Origin: Anthopleura xanthogrammica
Lineage: Eukaryota > Cnidaria > Anthozoa > Actiniaria > Actiniidae
NCBI GenBank assembly: GCA_964019055.1
Contig: OZ025208.1
Coordinates: 14,266,097-14,330,096, forward strand
Direction: 5' to 3'
DNA: 64,000 bases
In this document: piece by piece, positions 1 to 15,000 of the stretch
How positions within the stretch are numbered: position 1 is the first letter of the stretch
How the letters are laid out: the number at the start of each line of letters is the position of its first letter
Notes under the pieces: generated by a model
The model's input: only the letters and a program-made list of their open reading frames with translations
Told to the model about the DNA's origin: nothing
Databases searched by the model: none
Program-made: the position numbers and the translations under genes

Positions 1-26
1 CTCTCACCACTTGTTTTTCATTCCAG

Positions 27-3000
27 ATTCAGCGATACAGTTCTGCTGCCAAGTTGTATTCAAAGTTAGGCTTCCACCGAAAGGCAGCCTTTTTCACGAG
101 AGTTGCAGCCATGCAGTGTGTGTCACATTCTCTTCCTTCACAAGCTTGGCCTGTTGTGAGTATTATCACGTCTGTTAAAGTGCTTTTTCTATGCAATGCA
201 TGATAATAATGGCATATTCATACAGTAGCCACAGTATAACTATACCTTACCTACAGTATCTCCTCCATGCCTCGTGGCACATAAGGCCTGTATAAAACGA
301 TACCTTACCTACAGTATCTCCTCTATGCCTCATGGCACATAAGGCCTGTATAACGATACCTTACCTACAGTATCTCCTCCATGCCTCGTGGCACATAAGG
401 CCTGTATAACGATACCTTACCTACAGTATCTCCTCGATGCCTCATGACACATAAGGCCTGTATAACGATACCTTACCTACAGTATCTCCTCCATGCCTCG
501 TGGCACATAAGGCCTGTATAACAATACCTTACCTACAGTATCTCCTCCATGCCTCGTGGCACATAAGGCCTGTATAACGATACCTTACCTACAGTATCTC
601 CTCCATGCCTCGTGGCACATAAGGCCTGTATAACAATACCTTACCTACAGTATCTCCTCCATGCCTCGTGGCACATAAGGCCTGTATAACGATACCTTAC
701 CTACAGTATCTCCTCCATGCCTCATGGCACATAAGGCCTGTATAACGATACCTTACCTACAGTATCTCCTCGATGCCTCATGACACATAAGGCCTGTATA
801 ACGATACCTTACCTACAGTATCTCCACCATGCCTCGTGGCACATAAGGCTTGTATAATGATACCTTACCTACAGTATCTCCTCGATGCCTCATGACACAT
901 AAGGCCTGTATAACGATACCTTACCTACAGTATCTCCTCCATGCCTCGTGGCACATAAGGCCTGTATAACGATACCTTACCTACAGTATCTCCTCCATGC
1001 CTCATGACACATAAGGCCTGTATAACGATACCTTACCTACAGTATCTCCACCATGCCTCGTGGCACATAAGGCTTGTATAATGATACCTTACCTACAGTA
1101 TCTCCTCGATGCCTCATGACACATAAGGCCTGTATAACGATACCTTACCTACAGTATCTCCTCCATGCCTCGTGGCACATAAGGCCTGTATAATGATACT
1201 TTATTTTATTATACCAAAGTCTTATGATTAGGTGACAGGGGGAAACATTGGAGGCTGTTATAATGCATTGTTGTACCTTGTCCCACTCGTGCAAAAATTG
1301 CTCTAAAAAGGGAAGGACATTTTGTAACTTTATGACTTTGTCACATGCTTTCAGTTTGACCCCATTGAGCTGTGCCACTGCTGTACTTTGTGGTGGTGAT
1401 GAGCGATGACTGTTTATATTATTTGTTTTTAGTCCTATTCCCTGTTGTTACAAGCAATCAAAGGCTATAATATTGTATTGAACCCAGAGGAATTCTTAAA
1501 AGGTAAAATAAGATTGATTTCTATAATTTTTATGTTTACATGATCCCTAAAGTTCATAAAGGTTTTTGCAAATATTCCATGGAGATAGTCCCATGGATGG
1601 ATTGAATAGGGACAGAGAACAGGCTGCTCTGAAAACACTAAAGATTTGTTTTTCTCATTGACACAGGACATCCATATGGTTGGCCTGCCTTGCAGATCAG
1701 ACTTCTCCATGAGCTTGTCTTCACAGCACGCAGGCTGGGGGATCCTTCTGTTGCTGTCAGGTCTGTCTATCTGTCTTTCTGTCTGTCTGTCTATTGTCAC
1801 CCAGTATTGATACATTGTTGGGCAACTTCATGATAATCACCTTTATTATTTATCTCCAACAAAACTGAAATTATATAAAACAAGCTTTAATTTGGACTAA
1901 GCGTCCATCGTCAGGATAAAATGATAAAACAAAATCTGCTAAAATTATTTACATTGATTTTTTTCTCTGTTTCTCTCACCCTGAACAGACACATGTCCTT
2001 TCTTCTCCACACAATGCATGACCATCTCACTGATAGTGAGCTAACAGACTTGGCAGGTGGATTAGAGAGCTTATCAAAGCAGTGTGCCGGATCTATTTCA
2101 TCAAAATCACCAGGTGACAATGATAAGCTGTCAGCTGAAAGCTTTCCTTCTGTGCCATTGTCAAAGATGCCACTTGTTAGGTGAGTTGGTCAGTTATATT
2201 ATAATTATTTGGGTGGCATGGGTAGCGTAGTGGTTTACTGCTCGCCTCTCACTGCTGTGGTCCGGGTTTGAGCTCTGGCTCTGTTGGATCATGTGAGTTG
2301 AGTTTCTTTGATGTGTTGTTCTCTCCTGTGCCACAAGGGTTTTTTCTGGGTTCTCTGATTTCCTCTCATTGCATAGAATATATAATGTAGAGGTACACTG
2401 TAGTGTGTGCGAGCGACAGTGGGCCAAATCGGAAACCAGTATTAATTTACTGAATTTGTTTCCCACTATAAAAAAGTGATTTATTTATTTATTTTATTTA
2501 TATAGAGCAAGAGGTAGGTAGACCCAAGGGGGAGGGGTGACTATTACAGGGTACCTTGCATCATTACCACAGGAAACCCATAAAAGGATGGAAAATTTGA
2601 GAGTTTCAAGTAAACCAAGTGAAAGTTTATCCAGATAATTTTTTTTTCATTTATAAACATTTTTTCTATTTGTGCATGAGAGGGGAGGAGTGGCTAGTCT
2701 CCCCCTCTCCACCTCTGGATTTGCGCCTGAGAGCATGTGCTGTGTCAACATTCTGCTGTGCGTTTACAGTACATGCTGTGTCTATAGATACTGATCAACA
2801 TGTGACCATTCAATGTGAACAGTCAAGAGGACCAGCCTAGGAGGCCTTTTGACAGACAAGAGACACTTTTGGCTGTAAATCGTCCATTGACCAGCCATTA
2901 TTTTAGCTCTGATTCATTAACAGGCCGCAAAAAGGGGTTCATTTTCTGATAATCTCAGTTATTGCATTTTCCAGCTTTTCTCACAGAAAATTACGATTAG

Positions 3001-6000
3001 AAGGGCTTAGGAGGAGATTGGTTCGAGCCATCGAACCACCCCTAGCGACAGGCCTGATGAATTATTTTATCTGTTTTGTTTTCAGATCATTTAAAGTCCA
3101 TCCTTTACCTGCTCATCTAAAACCTGTAGGCAGGAAGAAAACCTCTGTTAGTGATGCAGCGTCTCTAGGTCCATTTATATTTTCATCTTTGAGAAGAAAC
3201 CCAAAAGACCAGAAGAAAAAACATAGTAAGGCTGCATTCCTTATTGCTATCAAAGAAAGGGATCATGGGAAGGTTGGGGTATTACAATTACCCTCTGTGA
3301 CACAGCTGACCAAGATTTGAAAAAGAAAATTAGTGTGTTTGAATCCTTTATGAGTATCAGAGAAAGGGATCATGGGAAGGTTGGGGTATTACAATTACCC
3401 TCCGTGACACAGCTGACCAAGATTTGAAAAAGAAAATTAGTGTGTTTGAATCCTTTATGAGTATCAGAGAAAGGGATCATGGGAAGGTTGGGGTATTACA
3501 ATTACCCTCTGTGACACAGCTGACCAAGATTTGAAAAAGAAAATTAGTGTGGGTGAATCCTTTATGAGTATCAGAGAAAGGGATCATGGGAAAGATTAGG
3601 TCGGGTTTAGATTTCTCCTCTCACTGCTAACAAAGATTTAAAAAATAAACCATACTGTTAGGCTGAATTCTTTATGAATAGCAGTTATAGGGATTATGGG
3701 AAGGATAAGTGCATTCATCATGGGTAGCAGAGAAGGAATTATAGGAAATGTGAGGGGCTGGGATATTACCATTTCTGTGCTTACTGCTAACAGAGATTTG
3801 TTTTACAGATACTCTTTGGGTTCAAGGAGAGTTAGGACAGGTATCCATGGAGATCTACAACACTATGCCGTTTGAACTTAAAGTTGCAAAAATGGTAAGA
3901 AAGATGAATCCCCTGTCCCTCCTTCCCTGGGGTGGATATAGGATTTTGAGTAGGGGGGGAGGGGGGGTCACAAAATCAAGGAGGTGCACCTTTTACCATA
4001 CTAACCAACTAATTTCAAGCTAGAAGGGGGGGTCATGGGCACCCTGTAACCAAACCCCAATCCACCCCTACTTCACCCCCATCCCCCTCAAAAATGTACC
4101 TTCCCTAAGACCCAGTTCAGATGTTGAAGTTTTGCCGCATCGAATCTAATTGCCTTTGAGGTCAAGTGTGGTTTTCTCTTAAACTAGTAGAAGTATGTAG
4201 ACCAAACTTAACACATGTATCATCTCCTGGCCCTAAGCAAGAGAGCTGATTTCTTATATGGTAGTTTTCTGCATTTTTCTCAGCCGCTGTCCTCAAAGGC
4301 AATTAGATTCAACATGAAAAAAGACCAGAATAAATAAATTCTTTATCAAATTTTATGTATCTGGTTGATAATGACATGTTTTTGACTCAGGTATTAAACA
4401 TAGAAGGAGTAGACTTTGAGCCTTTTCCTGCTTGTCTTTCTCTTCCACCAAAAACTGGTCCTCATTCTGTGATGCTGCTTGGGATTCCACACAGCAAAGG
4501 GACTTTAAAAATAACAGGTATGTTGGAATGAATGCAGTAAAGAATTGGTGGTGTGCTCTGACTGATAATGCAAGTAAACATCTCTGGATTTAATAGAGCC
4601 CAATACTTTTGATAAGCATTGAGGATGGTGATGCCTAAAATTATGATGACTTGAACATGTTTTCAAAATGGTTTTATATGAGTGCACTATCATCATCAGC
4701 TTTGCTGAACATTACTGTATCTCTAGAAAGTGAAATAGCACCTGTCACTGATTTTCTAGAGAAAATGGCAATGCCACTTGAGGAAATGGCTCACACATAA
4801 AAAGCCATGTTGAAAACATCCTTGCGTCAGTGTTTCAGTATCAACCCCCTCAATGCTAAGGTCCCTAATACTCAGACACACCCTCAGTTGTTTGTTGCTT
4901 TTTCCGATCTTTGAGAGTTTTTAAACTTAATAAATTATAATATAGAATTATTTTTCACTTTTTGTACGGGGCTCTTTCATGAAGTTCGCTCCACATACAC
5001 TACCACTACACATATTTTACAGCATACATCACTCAACTCACAGGATTTTCTCCCACTGAAAAAATCAACAACTTATAAAATTCTAATAAATTTCAATAGT
5101 CTAACAGTAAACCTATGGCTTGAGAGACTGAGCAAAAACTTGTTTGTTTGTTTGTTTGTCTCTTTCTTTGTTTGTCTGTTTGTTTGTTTGTCTGTTTGTC
5201 TGTTTGTTTGTTTGTTTGTCTCTTTGTTTGTCTCTTTGTTTGTTTGTTTGTCTGTTTGTTCGTTTGTCTGTCTGTTTGTTTGTCCATCTGTTTGTTTGTT
5301 TGTTTGTATTTATATTGCCAAATCTATTATAATAACAGTAGGGCACAATATGACTCTGATAAACTCCTGTTTGGTTCGTGCATTTTTGTTTCAGCTAGAC
5401 AGCTTAACTGTTTGAGTGTCAATCTGCAATTATTAGTTTGATTAAGAAAAGCCCACAAACCCAGACATTTGTCTCAGTAACAAAAAGTAAAACAGGCTGA
5501 AGTCATTAAATTGGTTGTTTCAATCTCCTTTAAGGGAACTTCTTATGTGTCAAAGTTAATTTTACTCTGCTGAAAGATGAAGAAATATCATTGCATGTCA
5601 AAAGAAATAATTCAAAAAATTTACTAAAAAGAAAATTATATTAATTTAAAAATAGTGTGTGCCTCTTGCTAATGTGATCGTGGGCTCAGTTGGATCCTCA
5701 TGCCTACCATCATGTGACTTGTTATAGAGTTGCTTATTGTGTGGGTTTTTCTCTGGGTTTTCTGGTTTTTCCCTGAGCTTGTGAAAATCCATACAAGTCA
5801 TGTAATAACAATAATAATAATAATAATAACAATAATAATAATAATAATAATTAGCATTTATATAGCGTCATTTCCAGAAGCTCAATACCTCCAATTTCCA
5901 ATTTTCATGATCATGCGAAACCTCTACTGACAGCAGTGTCTTTCCCCTCCCACAACCTTCCAATGAATCCCCATTGAATTCCGTGTCTTGAATCAGGGAG

Positions 6001-9000
6001 GGAACCGTGTAGGAATATTTCCTAACAGACTTTCCTGAATTCCCAGAAGATTCAAGTCCAGACTGGAGTTTTCTAATGCATATATTTATTCCATTTGTCT
6101 ACTCCAGCCTTGCCTTGAATCTATTTTTCTGTGGTCAGTCAAGCGAATTTGTGAAAGGCCTATAATTAAGATTTCTTTTTCTATTCTACTCCCTTCAAGG
6201 TTATACTGTCACTGTGTTAGGGACAGAGAGTACATGTTCTCTAACCAAAGACAACATGCAAGATAAGGACGACTTCCCTGTGGTAGTAGATATAGTGCCA
6301 TATATGCCACTCCTGCAAGTCAGTACCTCACTACCCAAGGTGCGGTCAGCACCCACGGACCTAGACAGCCCCCAGTCTGCCCCTCTTGTCACTGCTGTTA
6401 CTCTATATGCTGGGCAGAGGTAATGTAGTCAGAATTCTTGCTGTTGTTAGAGGCAGTTCATTATTATTTTAACTTTTTTGGAGGGAGGGAGGGAGGGAGG
6501 GAGGGAAATAAAAAATAAAATAAGTTTTAAAAGATTTTAAGAGTGACCAATTGAAATTTAGAGGTTGATTTTTAGGGAGGGAGGAAAACTTGAGAACACT
6601 AAGAAAAACCCTCGAAGCACAGGAGAGAACCAACACTCTTCCAGACAACTCCAAGTCCCGGAATCAAACCTGGGTCACCTTGGTGAGAGGTGAGCACTCT
6701 CACTGCTAATGCCACCTGTGCTTCCCAAGTAGAGAGTTATTCATGTTTCTTCAGGGGAGGTGGAGAAGATTTTTAAGGCCTTGCCTCTTTGTAATGTTGT
6801 AATTATAAAGAAATGCTCCCTCCCCACCATTGTGTAAAAACACTTAGAAGTTAATGTTAAAAACTGTAAGGGACTGTTCAGGTTTGTTAGCAAGAGGGAC
6901 CAGAAGGGTCTATGTGGGTGCCAAAAAGAGTCAGAAGGGGATGGGAGGTCAACAAAGGTTATTTAGGATTATTTAGGCTAATAAAAGAAACAAGGTTATG
7001 TTTAATAACTAAAAGCATATGTTGTTGTGTTTTGTTGCAAGTTGTGTTGCAGGTTGTGTTGCAAGTTGTGTTCCATTGCAGAGTGAAAGTGGCTCATATT
7101 ACTACCTGTGCAACAACAAAATTTTGTTGCACGACTTTGTTGCAGAAGTAGAACTCTTTCTACTGTGCTCTCTGCAACAAAGAAAATGTGTTGCAGGTTG
7201 GGTGGTAATATGAGCAACATTCACTCGGCAACTTGCAATGAAACAATGTTGCACAACAAGTTGCAAATTGAATTTTGTTGCTCATACATGTAATACTGCA
7301 CCTTAAGATTTTATTGTTGTTCGAGACAGATTTTTTGAACATTACCAGCATTAGGTCATCAATTAATATAACAGTGCTTTTCTTTTCTTCTCTCAGCAAA
7401 AAGGGGACAATCACTTTAGAAAATGTTGGTGGCAGAGGCATAGAATCTATTGTAATCAACTTGGGAAGTGACTTGGATGAAGGTGTGTAATCATAATATG
7501 AATTAATTATAATTATTGAATATTGTATCTTATCGTGCGCAATCATGAAACTTTCGGGAATAACACATGGGATAACCTTGAACCAAGACAAAGAAGGTAT
7601 TTTGAAAAAGAGTGAGGCTCCAATCTAGGCAGAAGACCACATGAAAAATATACCATTTGACTATATATTGCTTGGGCATAATGATTTCCCATTTCAGACC
7701 ATGTGTCATTCCCTTTAGCATTAAAATTTCTTGGTATGCCGATAACATTACACGTTAATATAGATGCGACTCAAATTTTTAGGGAAATAACACATGATTG
7801 GCTGAAACAGAAAAAAAATATTCTTCAAAATATCAACTTTGTATACTTGATTTTCCCTCAGGTGCTCATGACATCTTCTTCTTCGACAAAGAAGAAGTCA
7901 ATTCCTGTCTACCACTACTTCCTGGAAATTCTGCCGACGTTTCAGTCCAGATCACTGGCATCCACCATGTACCATCAGGCATTGGGAGCACTGAAAATCT
8001 CAACTATGACCCAGAGGCTCCATGGGGCCTTAATGGTATCATCCAATTTCGTTACGTTGGTGAATTTGACAAGCAACATCTATGTCGCCGGGTCTCCATG
8101 ACGATTGATGTGTCTGTTGTACCAAGTCTTCACTGTCATGAGTTTGAACTTAGAGCAATACCAAGGTTAGCTTCACTTCTAACCTTTATTATGTTGTGGT
8201 TTTAAGCCCCTAAACCTCAAATTTAAGTTAAAATGTGTAGTTCAGTAAAACTTTATCATGGAGAAGGGTTGATGCTGGCCCTCATCCCCCTCCCCCGACC
8301 CACCCTCACACCCACATGCACACACACATGTACACACATGCACACACCCTGAATGCAGTGACCTCCTAGATAAGCCTCTCTTGGGTCAAATCAAAATTAT
8401 TGTGAGGCTTGATATAAATCTAGCACTTGATAAGGTATACAGGACCATCTAGGACCCTTCTGTAAACCACTAATTGTGATGTTGGTATCCTCAATAACAA
8501 TGATTTATTATTTATTATAATTATCACTACAAACAATTTTTGTGTTAATGCATTCAGAAACATCATATCTTCTCAGCTATTTTTGCTTGCGCCAAGTGAA
8601 TTTTTGTTTCATACAGTGTCTAATTCACCCCAAATTCTTCGTTATTTTTAATTTAATTTTCATGCATCCCTTTTTTTCCACAGCGAAGACAACCTTTGTT
8701 TATTGTTGTTTGATGCTGACAATAAAACCTCTAATGACATGGAACTAGAATACTCTGTGCAGCCAGAAGCAGTTATCATTAGCAAAGGTACTATTTCTGG
8801 GGAGAGGGGAAGGGAAGAGAAGAGAGGGATAATGTAAGGGGGATCACCAAGGTAACCGGTCTTTTTACCCACAAGTCATTTCACTTGTAGTCTTTGAAGT
8901 AAGTCATAGCAGTTTCCCCCACAGTATTCTTTAATTATTTAATAACATGGTTCAACTACATTCAGGTTTCTTGGTTAAAGCTTCCTTTAGTACAGTCTGT

Positions 9001-12000
9001 TTTTACAAATTATATTTTCATGTTCCAAATGACAAGTTTTAAAAATAAGAGAGGATGATGCTTGATAGTAAATCAACTTCTGAGCAGGTGGTTCTCTTTA
9101 ACTAGTAATTAATGTATCTAGTTGATTAGGGACAGGACCCCCTTTAACGTGGTCATCTGGGTTTTGAAACTAACATGATTGTTGTGTAATATACTACTAT
9201 AGTATAGTTATAACAGCAAATTTATTGTAAGTTATTTAGGACGTTTTACAACTACCGACCAGTATGTACAGCTGTTAAGACGAAGATGTCGGTCTTAATG
9301 CCTTACAAATATCCCACTACCAATAGAAAAGGAGTGATCCTTTGTTATGTTAAAATCATGAAGGAACAGTATTCTTTCTCTCAGTTTTTTTGTCATTAGA
9401 ATTTTTATTAGAATGTATCTTTGGCCTCACTTTTAACAAGCACCGGATCTTATTCTTGTGCAGTTATCAGAACCACTTGAGATGGCCTACTTCACACGAC
9501 AAACGAGAGATAAAGGTTTTGAAGTCTGTGCTAATTTTCCAATGTTTATTTTTTTCCATGATTATTTTCCCTCATAATTTTCGTCAACAAAAAAAATTGG
9601 AAGGCTAGGATGAAACTGAAAGATATTAGTGGAAGATTAAACTAAGACTAAAAATATCTGCCTACTAATCTCTCTCTGAGTTATCAACACAACAGGAAGA
9701 CTACATGATACTGAAAACTGAAATATCTTAGTATTAAGGGATTAGACTAAGACCAAAACTGTCTGCAAAAAAAGCCAAAATTTGTTAATTTTGTTAATGT
9801 GTGTCTTTGCAAACAAATGTTGAGAAATATATTGAATTTCACTGCAACATATTCTTTTGTTTACCCAGATGTTGATTCAGCTGTTCTCACTCAGAAAACC
9901 TCGGAAGTACTCAGTATCCAGGGCAACGATACTAAAAGGTAGAAACACTCCCCTACCTTGTCCTTATATTAACTGAATCAGCAGTGGATTTAGCTTCAAC
10001 ATGTGTAAACTAGATTTAAAGAATCTAATTAAAATCAGTTTCCATTTTAGATACTCTGATCTAAACAAGTAGAATGCTGAGAGAACATGATTGAGAAAAA
10101 ATCGCATCACAAAGCAGAGTGGTTTAAAGCTTCTTGAGTGTTCTCTCAGCTTTCCTAAGTGTTTGGATCAGATTATCTAAAATGGGGAACTGTTTTATGT
10201 ATCTTTAATTTATAAAATGGCAAGTGCACAAATTAGCAAAAAAAATTCTATGAGCACTCAACTAAAATATTATCTCTTGAAACCAATCAGAGTGCATGTT
10301 AGAACTCAGTTATTTTCTGAAAGCTCTTTGTGGTTGCTGTCAAATGCTGATATATTACCTTGTATTTTTTATAAAATAGCAAGTGCACAAATTAGCAAAA
10401 AAATATATGAGCACTCCTCTAAAATAGCATCTCAACCAATCAGATTACACATTAGAACTCAGTTACTTAATGCAAGCTCTTAGTTGTTGTTAGCATATGC
10501 TGATATATCACCTCAGTAATGAATGAATTCAGCTTAATCTCTTAGGAAAGGCATTACTGAATAGCAAAAGCTTAGCACCTTGAGTTCTAAAGTGTGTTTT
10601 GAGGAGAAAAGCATTTCTTAAATGTTTTTACTCAGGTCATAATAAATCTCTCAAAGGATTTTTTAAATGCCTCATCCCATGAGAGTTGCCAGTCAGTAAT
10701 AATACAGGATGGTGAAGAGGTTTTCCGTGATCCATGATTCAGCCTTTTTTTGGACTGTGATTAGTGAAAATCAAAAAAATAAGTCTGAGTGTGATTTGTG
10801 AATTTTGATCCCAGCATGATGCATGATCTGCTTATTTTGAAGACAGTGATTCGTGATTTTCAATAAGTTTCCCTGAATCTTTGTATCAAGTTTATTCATT
10901 TATCATTTTTTCATGACTCATGAATTCACGAAAAAATTATCAGAGATTTGTGATTGGTCCCTCTTTACCACTTCTTTTATAGGAGAGTACAGATCTACTT
11001 TAATTACGGTTTCCCTCTGTAAATAAAGTGGATCTATCTAAGTGTGGATTCATTATGCAAAACGACTGTGCACTTCTCCAGCTGATCTGAAATAGTGATG
11101 TAGAAATGATGTCACTGCAAAACTGAGGTGTCATGAACCCTGCAAAACTTGACTTCTAAAAGTTGATATCTGAGATAGATCTAGATCTTCAGGAGAGGTG
11201 TTTGATATTTTGTATACATTTACTATAATATTCATTATTGAGTGGGAAAACAAAATAAAGAAATGTCTGTTTCCCGAGTCGCCAGCTAGGCTACTTAAGA
11301 TGACACCTCAGTTTTGCAAATTTTCTTGTTTCTGAATGGCAAATATTTTTTCTCAGATCAGCTGACCGTTACTAGGTAACTAACAAATTTCGGCCAAGAA
11401 TGGGTACTACTTTAACACACTTTTTTTAGCTAGCTTCACACAAGGAATTTTTACCAAGAATTAATTCCTTATCCTCTTATTTCAATTAGGATAAATTAGG
11501 AAATATAATTTTTTAGTTTATTGTGTAAACACTGAAAATTATTCTATTCTTTTATCCAAATAAAAGTAGTGTTTGTTTTATATTTTTTCTAATTCTTATT
11601 AATTATTCTGTTTCTAGAGTCAGCATATATTTACCAAGGTTTCTTCTGCCGTTGGAGCCTGAAGATAGTGAGGTGATTATCATCGTGATCTGTGTTATAT
11701 ATTACCTGGAATATACTTTGTTCTCTATATTCCTCTTCAGCTATGAATTAATGCTGATAAAGGTTTCTATTCTAAGGTTTCTATTCTGTGCCATATTATT
11801 TAGCTATAAGATGACTCATCATTCTTCCTGTTCAGACAAAATGTTAACATGTTATGTTCCTGTTCTGAAAACCAATTAGTTATAATGTCATTGAACATTG
11901 AAATTGATTTTTCTGGGGGGGGAGGACATGTGTCAGTCAATTGGTCTCTCAAAAATCATTTTATATTATAACTTTAAAAATTAAACTGGTGTTATCTTCC

Positions 12001-15000
12001 AATCCACTGACCTGAGTTTTCAATCATGTCCTGACTCCAGGGCATGGGAGGGGGGGGGGGGGGGGAGGGGGGTACCCAGAATAAAAAGTGAAACAACTTT
12101 TTGCTTTTGCTTGCTCATATCTTTTCTTCTTGCCCTGACTTTGATCAACCTAAAGGTTATTTATGGGCTTGGTACAATTGATGTTTATTAGATTGATGTT
12201 TAATTGGCTACTTGAAGCTATAGAACTTTCAGTAGTCAAATGAAACCTCTATATTAGGGCAATATAATATAGAATGTTTTGTTATTTCTAGTTATCTGAG
12301 AGAGAAAGAAGACGAAAGTATTGTCAGGCTGTGAAAGACATGGTCAAATTGAAGTGGAATTTAGTATCCTTAATCAAAAACAATAATAATAATAATAACA
12401 ATAACAAGACTTGTTATCCATGGCTAGTCCAGTAGTTCCTCTTAAAGGGGCACTTGGATAAAAATCGATGAAAATTGGAAATGCCTTGAAACTTGGCTAA
12501 ACTTATCTATATGGTGCCAATAGTAGCCAAGCAACATTTTCTTTGCTGTCAAAAGTGGCATATAAAAACTATCAATTTTTTCAGCATCTAAGTTTTGAGT
12601 AAATGACGTCATTTACTCAACCCTATTGTTCTTTTAGTTTTTAAACCAAAATTTCTCAACAGCGCAGCCGCTGTGAGGCGCTTCCGGTTCCCGTCATTCC
12701 CCCACTAGCGTCTGCTCCAACGCGAACAACATTCCTTTCTACGAATTTGACCAATCAGAGAGAGCCCCACAAAAGCTTGTGGCTACGAGTTGCTCCCAGC
12801 CTTAAATTTTTGCCAATCTGGTTTTCATAGTTATAATTGAGTCATATTATCCTCAAATATTTGAATTATTCGGACTTTCAAAAAATGGTACAATGAGTGC
12901 CCTTTTATTAAATAATCCTAAAACAGTAATAACTATACACCTTAATAGCCAATGTGCGTGAACTCGAAATTCTAGCACAAAGCATGACGGGAAAGTGAGT
13001 TCTTACGCTTTTTTGGCTCCTCTAAAAATTCATCTGAAAAAAAATTTTCCTTTGACATTTTCTATGGAAATAAAAGGATTTCAGCAGACGAAAATAACAG
13101 AGCAATTTTTTTTCTGATAGTTCCTTTAATTTCCCTGTTACATTTTTAAATAACTCACTTTCCCAGAGTGCTTTGTGAGCTTTGATGCACATTGCCTATT
13201 GTATAATAATGATAATAATAATTTATTATTCATATAGCCCTATATCCTCAAAATCCACGGTTTAAAATGTTAACTTTGGCTTGGATTTTCTTGTATTTGT
13301 ATCAAGATAAAATTCCATAGTGTTTGTCCTTGACCCTGACCAGCCTGCTTGCCAAGTCTCAGGGTTTGGTAACATCGATGGCTTTAGACTGGATGACAAC
13401 ACGCTTCAAGTCGTTAAACCAGAACCTATTATTTTCGGTAAGGAATATTTTTATCATATCACTCTTTCCTCTTTTCTAAATCTATATACTTACGATATTA
13501 CATATGCGATATATATATACGATATTATCTTTGATGCGAGGCTGGCTAATCAGAAAATTCCAAAAAAAGCACAATTTTTTCTCGATGGAACTTGTGCCAA
13601 ATATTTTGTAATTTCCTGTTATTAGCCTAGTATCTAAAACAGATTTCGTACGAGTGTGAAAAATCACGGCACGGTTACGGCGCGGACACGGCACCAAATA
13701 TCGATTTGTTTTCCGATACACGGCACGGCACTGAAACGGTTACGGCAAGGCACGGTCTGTGCAGTAAGTTTTTCATAGTTTTTTTGCTCTAAGACAATTT
13801 TGACAGTGCTCTTCATTGAATAACAACGGTCTCAAACGTGAAGCTTAGAAATTTTAATATATCATAATTATCAATTCACTACCCCACACTCTGAAAGATC
13901 TTACCTAACTAGCTATTTTTCTCGTACGAGAACGCATAATTCCTTTGTAGTTTTACCACTCTAAAACAAACATCCTACAATAGCTAATGTGTATGAGCAT
14001 GAAATTATAGCACAAAGCATGATGGGAAAGTGAGTTCTTACGCTTTTTTGGCTCCTCTAAAAATTCATCTCATAATTTTTCCTTCCACATTTTCTATGGA
14101 AATAAAAGGATTTCAGCAGACGAAAATAACAGAGTAATTTTTTTCTGATATATCCTTTGATTTCCCTGTTACATTTTTAAAGAACTCATTTTCCCAGCCG
14201 GAGTGCTTTGTGAGCTTTGATGCACATTGTCTATTGTTTGTTGAGACCAGAATTCTCGATAGGGCTGAATACAACTGTGTATCGCGATTCTCCTATATGT
14301 TTGATTGGGAGATAGCTTCGCGACTACGGCCAATACGGAATATAATTTCTCCCAACTAGCCGCCAATATTAACCCGTATTGGCGGCTCAAAATCGCAATA
14401 AGTTATAATTATCCACCCAACTGTCTCAATATCAGGAAGCACTCTTGTCTAGTAACATAGTCTAAGTACCATAATGTATGAAAAAAACCTTCGATAGTTC
14501 CATTTTGATGCCAGAGTTTTCGATAGGGTGGAGTACAACTGTTTAATCTACCCGTCGTGTCTAAATATCAGGAAGCACTCTTGTCTAGTAACATAGTCTA
14601 AGTACCATTAAGTATGAAAAAAAACCTTCGATAATTCCATTTTAATGCCAGAGTTTTTGATAGGGTGGAGTACAACTGTTTATCTACCCGTCGTGTCTAA
14701 ATATCAGGAAGCAATCTTGTCTAGTAACATAGTCTAAGTACCATTAAGTATGAAAAAAAACCTTCGATAATTCCATTTTAATGCCAGAGTTTTTGATAGG
14801 GTGGAATACAACTGTTTAACTACCCGTCGTGCCTAAATATGAGGAAGCACTCTTGTCTAATCACATAGGTTTCAGTACCATTGTGTAAAAAACAATCTTC
14901 GATGATTCCGTTTTGTAAACTGGCGCCAAGTCGTACGGTAGCTCACAGCGGTGACCACTAAGAGGGAAGGGATTTTGAAAACAAATTATCCATCATTTGT

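Noticed and set aside
243..1197. Regular repeats resembling a CRISPR array
   Set aside because: Units are contiguous with no unique spacers, no cas genes are near, and the genome is plainly eukaryotic (introns, SINEs). It is an intronic satellite.
5093..5441. Cys/Phe/Val-rich frames
   Set aside because: Come from the TTTG/TCTG microsatellite.
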